From the NCBI GenBank assembly GCA_028682925.1, contig JAJRAG010000183.1, positions 1 to 13,224 of the forward strand: a stretch of 13,224 nt of DNA, given 5' to 3'. The notes below the pieces were generated by a model. The model was given only the letters and a program-made list of their open reading frames with translations, did no database searches and had not been told where the DNA came from. Each line of letters opens with the position of its first letter. Within the stretch, counting starts at the first letter, position 1. Positions 1 to 4,671 of the stretch are shown piece after piece. This stretch comes from Methanomassiliicoccales archaeon. Lineage in GTDB: Archaea > Thermoplasmatota > Thermoplasmata > Methanomassiliicoccales > JACIVX01. Made by a program: the position numbers and the translations under genes.

Positions 1-111
1 ACAATGTCAGTGAAGGGCGTTGATACACCGGCTCAGCCATGGATATGGGATTTCATATTGGACCTGGGTATGATCCAATTGCAGAAGATCGATCGATATT
101 CTGGTTACTAG
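1..111 (+). CDS. Possible 3' end of an upstream gene, cut by the window edge
   Basis: Frame 1 is open from the first base to a TAG at 109-111, giving 36 residues that end QKIDRYSGY. The stretch PWIWDFILDLG looks protein-like (aromatic and aliphatic, no low-complexity bias), but it is too short to assign. An ATG at 4-6 would allow a 35-residue peptide, with no ribosome binding site visible in the window. I do not recognise it. It may be the C-terminus of a gene starting outside the window or chance; the sequence to the left would decide. Confidence 0.3.
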   Translation, partial: TMSVKGVDTPAQPWIWDFILDLGMIQLQKIDRYSGY

Positions 112-128
112 AAAAGAGTAAAGTGTTC

Positions 129-166
129 CAGCTCATCTCTTAGAGCCCGAACCTCACAGCATCCCG
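129..166 (+). repeat. GAGCCCG module of the dispersed repeat, copy a (matches 5876-5914)
   Basis: This 38-nt stretch matches 5876-5914 almost throughout. Both begin CAGCTCA, share the 16-mer AGAGCCCGAACCTCAC, and after one substitution share GCATCCCG. At 5876 the module is followed 15 nt later by the TTCTGACGG repeat. Here it is followed by an A-rich tract and AGAGAAGGTTTGG with no TTCTGAC, so this copy is either partial or has lost its core. Neither copy lies in a convincing reading frame. Confidence 0.75.
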
Positions 167-244
167 TTAAAATAGAAAAAGTGAAGAGAAGGTTTGGTGC
201 AAATCCGATTTAATCGAAATCATAAGAAGCATGTCTGGATCTGC

Positions 245-269
245 TCGGGTTCAAATCCCGACGCCCCAG
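245..269 (+). other. tRNA 3'-end-like sequence (T arm plus acceptor strand), no 5' half
   Basis: TCGGG, loop TTCAAAT and CCCGA form a perfect 5-bp T stem with a canonical T loop, followed by CGCCCCA as a possible 3' acceptor strand and G as discriminator. A complete tRNA would need TGGGGCG upstream, and none is present in the window; no D arm or anticodon arm fits either. This may be the 3' relic of a tRNA gene, as left at archaeal integrase attachment sites. The surrounding sequence (about 190-268) also loosely resembles the repeat arms at 9064 and 12421, so the likeness could come from that repeat. Confidence 0.4.
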
Positions 270-422
270 TATTATTCAACTATCGACTCTCGCTGGGTTG
301 ACTCCTCTCCGAGCCTCTTTCATGGCATACTGATTAGAAGAGCCCACGGAACGACAAATCAATCAACCGGAGGCGCACTCGTACCTGAGTAACGTGTCCT
401 GTGATTCTGGGCTCGAGAAAGC

Positions 423-430
423 TATTTAGA
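423..430 (+). promoter_or_regulatory. TATA-like box for the gene at 455 (leaderless)
   Basis: CTATTTAG is centred about 28 bp upstream of the ATG at 455, the usual distance from an archaeal TATA box to the transcription start. No Shine-Dalgarno sequence precedes the ATG, so a leaderless transcript starting at or near the ATG is the simplest reading. Confidence 0.4.
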
Positions 431-454
431 CAGAGCATGTCCTGATTCTCCAAG

Positions 455-949
455 ATGAAGATATTGATTCTCACCGAGGGCACGATCTTAACGCACAAGA
501 ACTGGGTCGAACTTGAAAGGGAGGAGGTTGTCCGCAGAGTCCGGGACGGCGTTGATCCAGATCTGACATACTTCACGGCCAGCGTGCCGATCGGGAACAG
601 TGCTGGGAAGATAAGGAGATGGGCGGGCCAGGGGGCCGAGATAGTCTATCTCACTTCACGGAGGAAGCAAGAAGAGATCGCGGCCATTCAAGCGGTCCTC
701 GACGCATTCAGATTCCCGAAGGGTAAGCTTCTGTTCAGGACCGGGAGCGAGAGCTATGGAGAAGTGGCGTCAAGAGAGCGGCCAGATATACTGATCGAAG
801 ATGATTGCGAAAGCATTGGCGGGGAATCGGAGATGACCTACCCGCATCTGAGTCCAATCGTGAAACCCCGAGTGAAGTCGATCGTGATCAAGGAATTCTT
901 GGGCATAGACGGTCTTCCCGACATCATTTCCGAGCTCCTGAGATACTGA
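455..949 (+). CDS. HAD-like conserved hypothetical protein lacking the nucleophile Asp
   Basis: The 164-residue protein has an HAD-phosphatase outline. YLTSRR at 65-70 sits where HAD motif II (Ser/Thr) is expected, and PDILIEDD at 110-117 matches the motif IV acidic pair. The N-terminus reads KILILTEGTIL, so the DxDGT of motif I is replaced by LTEGT and the first Asp, which forms the phospho-enzyme in HAD phosphatases, is Leu. The frame is intact and the rest of the fold looks conserved, so this is more likely a non-phosphatase or altered subfamily than a decaying gene. I have an impression of similar TEGT-type hypothetical proteins in archaea and small-genome bacteria, but cannot confirm it. 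Starting at 455 places the ATG about 28 bp after a TATA-like box, consistent with a leaderless mRNA. It stands alone between two tRNA-3'-like sequences. Substrate is unknown. Confidence 0.8.
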   Translation: MKILILTEGTILTHKNWVELEREEVVRRVRDGVDPDLTYFTASVPIGNSAGKIRRWAGQGAEIVYLTSRRKQEEIAAIQAVLDAFRFPKGKLLFRTGSESYGEVASRERPDILIEDDCESIGGESEMTYPHLSPIVKPRVKSIVIKEFLGIDGLPDIISELLRY

Positions 950-955
950 GTCCTG

Positions 956-996
956 TTCATCGGACGGGAGAAAGAATGGAAAAGGTTTGATTTATC
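956..996 (+). repeat. Degenerate repeat remnant with promoter-like AAAGGTTTGATTTATC
   Basis: TTCATCGGACGGGAG followed by AAAGAATGGAAAAGGTTT resembles the 3' half of the dispersed repeat and its A/G-rich tail, best compared with 5930-5975. It ends in AAAGGTTTGATTTATC, close to AAAGGTATTTATC at 6088-6100, which looks like a BRE/TATA promoter. No gene starts at the expected distance (about 1020), so a promoter here would read into the tRNA-like sequence and the next repeat copy. Confidence 0.3.
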
Positions 997-1063
997 TCTC
1001 ATACCTTCGAACAGGTGCATTGTCCCGATCTCGGTACAAATCAACCTCTTGCCAGTCGTTTTC

Positions 1064-1088
1064 GTGGGCACAAATCCCGCTCGGTCCA
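1064..1088 (+). other. Second tRNA 3'-end-like sequence, no 5' half
   Basis: GTGGG, loop CACAAAT and CCCGC form a T-stem-like hairpin (four Watson-Crick pairs and one T-G), followed by TCGGTCC as an acceptor-like strand and A as discriminator. The matching GGACCGA is absent upstream, and two T-loop positions differ from TTCAAAT. Six bases after it, the first copy of the TTCTGAC repeat begins. It could be a decayed tRNA end used as an attachment site, or a variant of the repeat's CCCGCTC block (compare 9149-9155). Confidence 0.3.
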
Positions 1089-1094
1089 CCTTTC

Positions 1095-1124
1095 TTCTGA
1101 CACTTCTGACGGCAGATGTGATCC
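1095..1124 (+). repeat. Dispersed TTCTGAC repeat, copy 1
   Basis: Two 9-mers, TTCTGACAC and TTCTGACGG, are followed by CAGATGTGATCC. This matches the family consensus TTCTGACGG twice then CAGATGGGGAGA, with decay at the right end. It lies in the gap between the HAD-like gene and the recombinase relics. Confidence 0.8.
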
Positions 1125-1273
1125 TAGTTCTGCATCATCACTTCTTAATAGTCTTCTCGTAGGCGTCGAAAAACGACTTCAGAGTCGTGATAGACACATA
1201 CGGGTGCGCCCGAAATCGAGCCGGCCGACTTCAAGAACGGAGGAGGCCCGAGACTTTGAATCAGGTTGAGCGA

Positions 1274-1300
1274 GTGGCCCTCTATGCTCGAGTGTCTCGG
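1274..1300 (+). pseudogene. Serine recombinase N-terminal relic, copy A
   Basis: The codons from 1274 read VALYARVSR, the first beta strand and catalytic-serine motif (YARVS) of small serine recombinases/resolvases. The match stops within a few codons; the frame then runs across the antisense of the reverse-strand gene at 1301-1687 with no recombinase-like sequence. Relic B (1741) has the same motif in the same direction. Over the first 30 nt the two agree at about 21 positions, so they are diverged paralogues or old copies rather than a recent duplication. Nothing of the catalytic core beyond the serine motif remains. Confidence 0.5.
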
Positions 1301-1687
1301 TCACACACGGTTTATGTTTCCAGCCTCATCATAGACGAAGAACGCAGGATTCATGAGTTCCTTGTCGCGGAACTGAGATATCAACACCATGATAAGGTCG
1401 CGAGCCTGTCCGGGCACTACTATGCCAAGGTAGTGGCGTTTTTTGAGGATGTCCGTGTATCTCTCAGCCTTCGCTTCGGTGAGAAACGTCGAAGCGTTCT
1501 CGACAAACTCGAAACCCTTTATCTCTCCGCCCTCTCTCAGTGTGATAACAACATACTCCGCTCCAAGTGTCTCGTCGGTCTCAATCTTCTCTTTTGCGAA
1601 GATTTCGGGATGCTCCCTGGCTATCTCTTCCTTCCGCTTCTGCGCAATCTTGCAGAGATTAGTCAGCTCGCACTCTCTCTTCCCCAT
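1301..1687 (-). CDS. Hypothetical protein of unknown function, between recombinase relics
   Basis: This reverse-strand frame encodes 128 residues from ATG at 1687. A longer start at 1837 would put about 50 residues antisense to the recombinase relic and give an Arg/Pro-rich, non-protein-like N-terminus, so 1687 is preferred. CTTCATTATC about 25 bp upstream could be a TATA box for a leaderless mRNA. Residues 1-35 are a charged helical stretch with two Cys (C6, C12). A central region predicted to be beta strands (LGAEYVVITLREGGEIKGF) follows, then LGIVVPGQARDLIMVLISQF and a C-terminus with FFVYDEAGNINRV. No membrane segment or signal peptide is seen. Codon choice fits the other genes, so it is probably real. 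I do not recognise the family. Its stop codon lies immediately beside relic A, suggesting it is cargo or an insertion in a former mobile element. Confidence 0.6.
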   Translation of the reverse strand: MGKRECELTNLCKIAQKRKEEIAREHPEIFAKEKIETDETLGAEYVVITLREGGEIKGFEFVENASTFLTEAKAERYTDILKKRHYLGIVVPGQARDLIMVLISQFRDKELMNPAFFVYDEAGNINRV

Positions 1688-1740
1688 GTGTCTTCGATTA
1701 TCGCGGGAGATAATGAAGTAATCGGACCGGAGGCAATCGC

Positions 1741-1855
1741 GTGAAGGTCGGCATCTACGCTCGAGTATCGACTTCAGACGAGGTCGATCGTCAAAACCCC
1801 GAGGTCCAGGCGAGTTCGGGAGATGAGAGAAGACCATGAATCGAAAGGATTTCCT
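1741..1855 (+). pseudogene. Serine recombinase N-terminal relic, copy B, frameshifted
   Basis: From GTG at 1741 the frame reads VKVGIYARVSTSDEVDRQNP, a textbook start of a serine recombinase, with the catalytic Ser in YARVST and the QNP/EVQ segment that follows in the family. The frame ends at a TGA at 1837-1839. With a +1 shift near 1810 the sequence continues RVREMREDHESKGF, which resembles the usual helix LREYAERKGY, so one base was probably gained there. Homology fades after about 1855; the catalytic core and DNA-binding domain are gone. It is a dead remnant of an integrase or transposase gene such as those of archaeal resolvase-type elements. Confidence 0.75.
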
Positions 1856-1882
1856 TTTGATGCGTCTTGTTTTAAGGTCATA

Positions 1883-1893
1883 TGCTTATAAAG
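1883..1893 (+). promoter_or_regulatory. TATA-like box upstream of the lipocalin-like gene
   Basis: TGCTTATAAAG is a strong archaeal TATA-box match. Transcription would start near 1915 and give a leader of about 110 nt for the gene at 2028, with repeat copy 2 inside that leader. Confidence 0.45.
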
Positions 1894-1946
1894 AAACTAC
1901 CCCCTACCTTTCGAGGCAATCCTTTTCCCGAGTCTACTATCGTCAC

Positions 1947-1976
1947 TTATGACAGTCCTGACAGCAGGTGGGGAGA
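1947..1976 (+). repeat. Dispersed TTCTGAC repeat, copy 2
   Basis: TTATGACAG and TCCTGACAG are followed by CAGGTGGGGAGA, then AAGGAAAAATCC. This copy ends about 50 bp before the ATG of the lipocalin-like gene and would lie in its 5' leader if the TATA box at 1883 is used. Confidence 0.8.
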
Positions 1977-2027
1977 AGGAAAAATCCTTAAGTTCGAACT
2001 CCGTGGTGAAGAAAAGGGGGATAGAAA

Positions 2028-2453
2028 ATGACGCAGAATCGTTTTGTCGGAACTTGGAGGCTTGTATCTGCAGAGATAAGGACCTCGGATGGCCAAATCA
2101 CCTACCCCTGGGGCCGTGATGCGCTTGGATACCTTGTGTACAATACCGATGGATATATGATGGTGGCCATCATGAGCTGCAATCCTACCAAGTTTGCCTC
2201 CAGCGACCCCAGAGGGGGAAGCGTTGAGGAAAAGGCTGCTGCTTTCGATACCTTTCTGTCTTATGGTGGAAGGTACGAAGTCAAGGGAGATCGAGTAATT
2301 CATCATATGGAGGTCTGTTCGTACCCCGACTGGGCAGGTGACGACCAAGAACGCTTCTTTGGATTTCACGATGACAGGCTTGAATTACACACGCCTCCGG
2401 TCCTATTTCACGGCAAACAACAGACTGGTCATCTAATCTGGCAGCGAATCTGA
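2028..2453 (+). CDS. Lipocalin-like domain protein
   Basis: The 141-residue protein starts RFVGTWRLVSAE, the GxW-type opening of the lipocalin-like family often named Lipocalin_5 (PF13924). The next segment, with YPWGRDALGYLVYNTDGYMM, has that family's pattern (a Gly-rich turn, then a strand ending in a predicted hydrophobic edge). The C-terminal half (GGRYEVKGDRVIHHMEV, ERFFGFHDDRLELHTPP) also fits. Length is normal. No signal peptide or membrane helix is present, so it should be cytosolic. AAAGGGGGA at 2013-2021 is a good Shine-Dalgarno sequence six bases before the ATG. These proteins are small beta-barrels presumed to bind a hydrophobic ligand; the ligand is not known. The next gene downstream (2552) has its own promoter-like sequence, so co-transcription is not required. 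Confidence 0.85.
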   Translation: MTQNRFVGTWRLVSAEIRTSDGQITYPWGRDALGYLVYNTDGYMMVAIMSCNPTKFASSDPRGGSVEEKAAAFDTFLSYGGRYEVKGDRVIHHMEVCSYPDWAGDDQERFFGFHDDRLELHTPPVLFHGKQQTGHLIWQRI

Positions 2454-2494
2454 ACGAGCTGACACCACGCTGAAAAGTCTGGAGCATGCCAAGA

Positions 2495-2504
2495 AATTAT
2501 ATTT
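2495..2504 (+). promoter_or_regulatory. TATA-like box for the MBL-fold gene
   Basis: AATTATATTT lies about 55 bp before the GTG start at 2552, placing the transcription start near 2525. The short leader contains AAGAAAGGGGGG (2531-2542), a strong Shine-Dalgarno sequence nine bases before the GTG. Confidence 0.45.
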
Positions 2505-2551
2505 GTGTCTCTAAACATATGTGCGATTAGAAGAAAGGGGGGATTTCTTAA

Positions 2552-3502
2552 GTGCGGATTCCAGAATCCAAGCACTTCCAACTTCAACGACTGGCGGATG
2601 GTGTCTATGCTGCAATTGCATCAGAGAGAGGTTACGCCATCTGCAACGCTGGCATTGTCGACACCGGCGGTAGAACGATTGTCTTTGACACGTTTATCTC
2701 TCCGGATGCCGCCAAAGAGCTTCTAAGAGCAACGAAACGACTCACTCCACAGAACGCTATTCGAGTCGTCAACAGTCACTATCACAACGACCATATCCGA
2801 GGCAACCAGGTTTTCCCTTCTGATGTAGATATTCTTAGCACGGCAACGACTCGCGAGGAAATCGCTCACAAGGAACCCGAGGTGATTAAATGGGAAAAGC
2901 GGAATATTCCCAAGGCAATTGCAGATGCCAAATCGAAGCTGAATCTGGAGAAAGATCCCAAGCGACTTCGAGACCTCGCTTTCTCTGTAGTGTACTACAA
3001 GGCAATCATGGAGTCACATCCAAAGTTGAGAATGCGATTGCCGAACATCACCTTCAAAGGTAACCTAATGATACACGGAACGCGAAGAGAAGTTCAGCTT
3101 CTCCCTCTTACCGGTCACACGGCAAGCGATATCGTTCTCTATCTACCAGACGAGAGAATCGCGTTCATGGGCGACCTACTCTTTGTAAACATGCACCCTT
3201 ACCTCGCTAGCGGTTCTCCCGAGCGTTGGAAGAAATCACTGAGTAAGATCGGAAAGCTTGGATTACAGACTCTGGTTCCTGGTCACGGCCCAGTGGGTCA
3301 ATCCTCTGATTTGTCACTCATGTTTCAATACATTCAATCTCTCGAAACTATTGCCCGGAATATGGTGAAGATGGGAATGCCTGCAAAAGAGGCCCATCTT
3401 CAACCCGTTCCACAGCCTTTTGACACTTGGATGATGTCTGAAGACCACTTCATCGCGAACCTTGAGTTTCTTTACAAAGAAGCTAGTCAAAAAGGATCTT
3501 AG
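2552..3502 (+). CDS. Metallo-beta-lactamase-fold hydrolase
   Basis: The 316-residue protein carries the complete MBL metal-binding set. HYHNDH (H76, H78, D80, H81) follows a beta strand, H189 is in LTGHTASDIV, D208 is in FMGDLLF, and H245 is in VPGHGPVG. A binuclear-zinc hydrolase is therefore expected. About 65 residues at 100-165 form a mostly helical, charged insertion between the first and second metal motifs, which may cover the active site. There is no signal peptide, so it should act in the cytosol. The GTG start is supported by a GGGGGG-type Shine-Dalgarno sequence at the right distance; an upstream frame beginning near 2505 is out of frame with this motif set. The SDIV sequence after GHT is typical of the broad cyclase/hydrolase group of the fold. 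Substrate (thioester, lactone, phosphodiester or beta-lactam) cannot be read from the sequence. Confidence 0.9.
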   Translation: MRIPESKHFQLQRLADGVYAAIASERGYAICNAGIVDTGGRTIVFDTFISPDAAKELLRATKRLTPQNAIRVVNSHYHNDHIRGNQVFPSDVDILSTATTREEIAHKEPEVIKWEKRNIPKAIADAKSKLNLEKDPKRLRDLAFSVVYYKAIMESHPKLRMRLPNITFKGNLMIHGTRREVQLLPLTGHTASDIVLYLPDERIAFMGDLLFVNMHPYLASGSPERWKKSLSKIGKLGLQTLVPGHGPVGQSSDLSLMFQYIQSLETIARNMVKMGMPAKEAHLQPVPQPFDTWMMSEDHFIANLEFLYKEASQKGS

Positions 3503-3623
3503 CACGCGCCAATCACCTCAATCTCACTAATCTCTCTGACGCTTTCTTGAAGGGCTCTTCAGGACCGCACCGTTGGTCGAGATTGTCCTTTCATTCTACT
3601 TTTCATCCCCGTAGGAGCCATAC

Positions 3624-3655
3624 TTGCTGAAGGTTCTGACTGCAGATTGGGGGAG
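3624..3655 (+). repeat. Dispersed TTCTGAC repeat, copy 3
   Basis: TTGCTGAAGG (diverged first unit) and TTCTGACTG are followed by CAGATTGGGGGAGG. It is the first of three copies in the gene-free stretch 3503-4136, with about 189 bp between the starts of copies 3 and 4. Confidence 0.7.
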
Positions 3656-3812
3656 GGAAGTATTCTCAAAGAAGAGAATCATCGACGGTAAATTGGAGGC
3701 AATCGCTATCTGTCATTAGATCATGACTACTCTGTTTGGCGAGTCCGGCCGAGCTCATGCCCCCTGCATCAAGAAGGTTTGGTAGACCGGGCTCGTCTCC
3801 TCCCCCCTTTTC

Positions 3813-3842
3813 TTCTGACAACTCCTACAGCAGGAGATCAGA
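3813..3842 (+). repeat. Dispersed TTCTGAC repeat, copy 4
   Basis: TTCTGACAA and CTCCTACAG are followed by CAGGAGATCAGA. Upstream, GACCGGGCTCGTCTCCTCC at 3785-3803 is the equivalent of the GAGCCCGCTCTCTCC block before copy 10, so this copy keeps the longer architecture. Confidence 0.65.
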
Positions 3843-3885
3843 GAATAGCTTATAGAGGATCCTTCAAATCGGTTCTGATAATCGT

Positions 3886-3987
3886 ATCAAATGCCATAAG
3901 TACCCGACGATCCACTCCCATCCTTCGGTTTCAAGACCGGCGGACCCGGGACCTTTAGGGCTCTGGGAGACCCCTACGGCATTTGAT
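3886..3987. repeat. 102-nt inverted-repeat element, candidate structured RNA or MITE
   Basis: ATCAAATGCC at 3886-3895 is perfectly complementary to GGCATTTGAT at 3978-3987. Inside are a second pairing, CTCCCA with TGGGAG, and a hairpin CGGT-TTCAAG-ACCG, so the whole stretch can fold into a branched structure. The TTCAAG loop recalls a tRNA anticodon arm, but no D arm, T arm or 7-bp acceptor stem fits, so I do not call a tRNA. There is no open frame. It sits between repeat copies 4 and 5. A short transposon remnant with 10-bp terminal repeats is equally possible. Confidence 0.5.
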
Positions 3988-4026
3988 CACAACCGGGCCC
4001 GTCACAATGTTCAATGTCTTTTGTGG

Positions 4027-4056
4027 TTCTGACGGTTCTGACGGCAGATGGGGAGT
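4027..4056 (+). repeat. Dispersed TTCTGAC repeat, copy 5 (best match to consensus)
   Basis: TTCTGACGG occurs twice in perfect tandem and is followed by CAGATGGGGAGT; this copy largely defines the consensus. GGGCCCG at 3995-4001 is the upstream block. The copy ends just before a 14-bp palindrome and the TATA box of the gene at 4137. Confidence 0.9.
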
Positions 4057-4090
4057 CGATTCTCGAATCGTGCGCCATCGATATATAATA
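4057..4090 (+). promoter_or_regulatory. Palindrome plus TATA box for the desulforedoxin-like gene
   Basis: CGATTC-TC-GAATCG at 4057-4070 is a 6-bp inverted repeat with a 2-bp centre. ATATATAATA at 4081-4090 is a clear TATA box. Transcription should start near 4111, leaving a leader of about 25 nt before the ATG at 4137. The palindrome directly upstream of the TATA box is placed for an activator or repressor, though it might also be a chance part of the repeat's flank. Confidence 0.5.
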
Positions 4091-4136
4091 GGAGTTGACA
4101 TGGAATTATCAGCTATCAACGTTGAAGGGTGAAGTC

Positions 4137-4331
4137 ATGGCGAAAAAAGGTGACAAGTTCAGGTGCATAGAATGTGGGATCATCATTGAGATCTCGGACC
4201 CGTGCGACTGTGAGATGTGCGATCTGATTTGCTGTGATGTACCGATGGTCTTTGTGAGAGAGGAAGAACCTAAGAAGAAAGCAAAGGCCAAGAAGAAGCC
4301 AGCAAAGAAGAAAGTATCCAAGAAGAAGTAA
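4137..4331 (+). CDS. Desulforedoxin-like small metal-binding protein with Lys/Ala tail
   Basis: The 64-residue protein has CIEC at 10-13 and a CC pair at 32-33 ahead of DVPMV, the Cys pattern of the desulforedoxin/desulfoferrodoxin N-terminal domain, which binds one iron or zinc with four Cys. Extra Cys (C23, C25, C28) lie in an acidic loop, more than the fold needs. From residue 44 the chain becomes almost pure KKKAKAKKKPAKKK, like nucleic-acid-binding tails. An upstream ATG (4101) in the same frame is unlikely because the TATA box at 4081-4090 puts transcription start near 4111; AGGGTGA at 4126-4132 supports the ATG at 4137. It is a single gene between two repeat copies. A redox or iron protein held near DNA or RNA is an inference. 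Confidence 0.8.
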   Translation: MAKKGDKFRCIECGIIIEISDPCDCEMCDLICCDVPMVFVREEEPKKKAKAKKKPAKKKVSKKK

Positions 4332-4432
4332 GCGTAAGTCAGTCCACGTTTCTCTGCTGAGTAGTCTTGAAGAAGAGGCTCTTGGATTCTTTTCTTGATC
4401 AGTCCTCGGATTCGCGATTTTCCGACCTGTCA

Positions 4433-4463
4433 TTCCCGTCGGTTCTGACTGCAGACGGGGAGA
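4433..4463 (+). repeat. Dispersed TTCTGAC repeat, copy 6
   Basis: A diverged first unit (TTCCCGTCGG) and TTCTGACTG are followed by CAGACGGGGAGA. It lies about 100 bp after the stop codon of the gene at 4137. The rest of the gap 4332-4671 shows no frame worth calling. Confidence 0.8.
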
Positions 4464-4630
4464 GAGGTCGGGGAGGAATCTGCAACCAACAGAATCTGTC
4501 CAGTTTCTCTCTCCTATTAGACTCGGAGCATCTGGGTCGAAATTGATCGAGAAACAAAGGAACTCATGCTTTGCGGAGGGAGTGGATTATTTGCCTTTTT
4601 TTCATATAGGCTCTGACTTTGAGCTCCAAC

Positions 4631-4641
4631 AGTAATATAAA
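4631..4641 (+). promoter_or_regulatory. TATA-like box for the Blc lipocalin gene
   Basis: AGTAATATAAA lies about 36 bp before the ATG at 4672, placing the transcription start about 8-12 nt before the start codon. GTGGGGCGG at 4658-4666 is a partial Shine-Dalgarno match. Confidence 0.45.
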
Positions 4642-4671
4642 CTGAGAAAATAACATAGTGGGGCGGATAAA

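Noticed and set aside
14..60. 5' half of a tRNA (GGGCGT, GGCTCAGCC) that could pair with the 3' part at 262-268
   Set aside because: The spacing to the D-arm-like part is wrong, only five or six acceptor bases fit, and the stretch overlaps an open frame.
1187..1744. Long + strand frame of 185 residues containing the YARVS motif
   Set aside because: Only residues around 26-38 resemble a recombinase; the rest is antisense to the more protein-like reverse gene at 1301-1687. Kept only as a relic.
3900..3960. Possible tRNA-Leu or tRNA-Ser from the CGGT-TTCAAG-ACCG hairpin
   Set aside because: The loop is six rather than seven bases, and no acceptor stem, D arm or T arm can be paired on either strand.
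3503..4136. CRISPR array
   Set aside because: Only three diverged repeats with spacers of about 160-185 bp, and no cas gene; the repeats also occur singly elsewhere in the window.
4095..4136. Earlier start for the desulforedoxin-like gene
   Set aside because: It lies between the TATA box and the predicted transcription start, so it would not be in the mRNA; the ATG at 4137 has a Shine-Dalgarno match.
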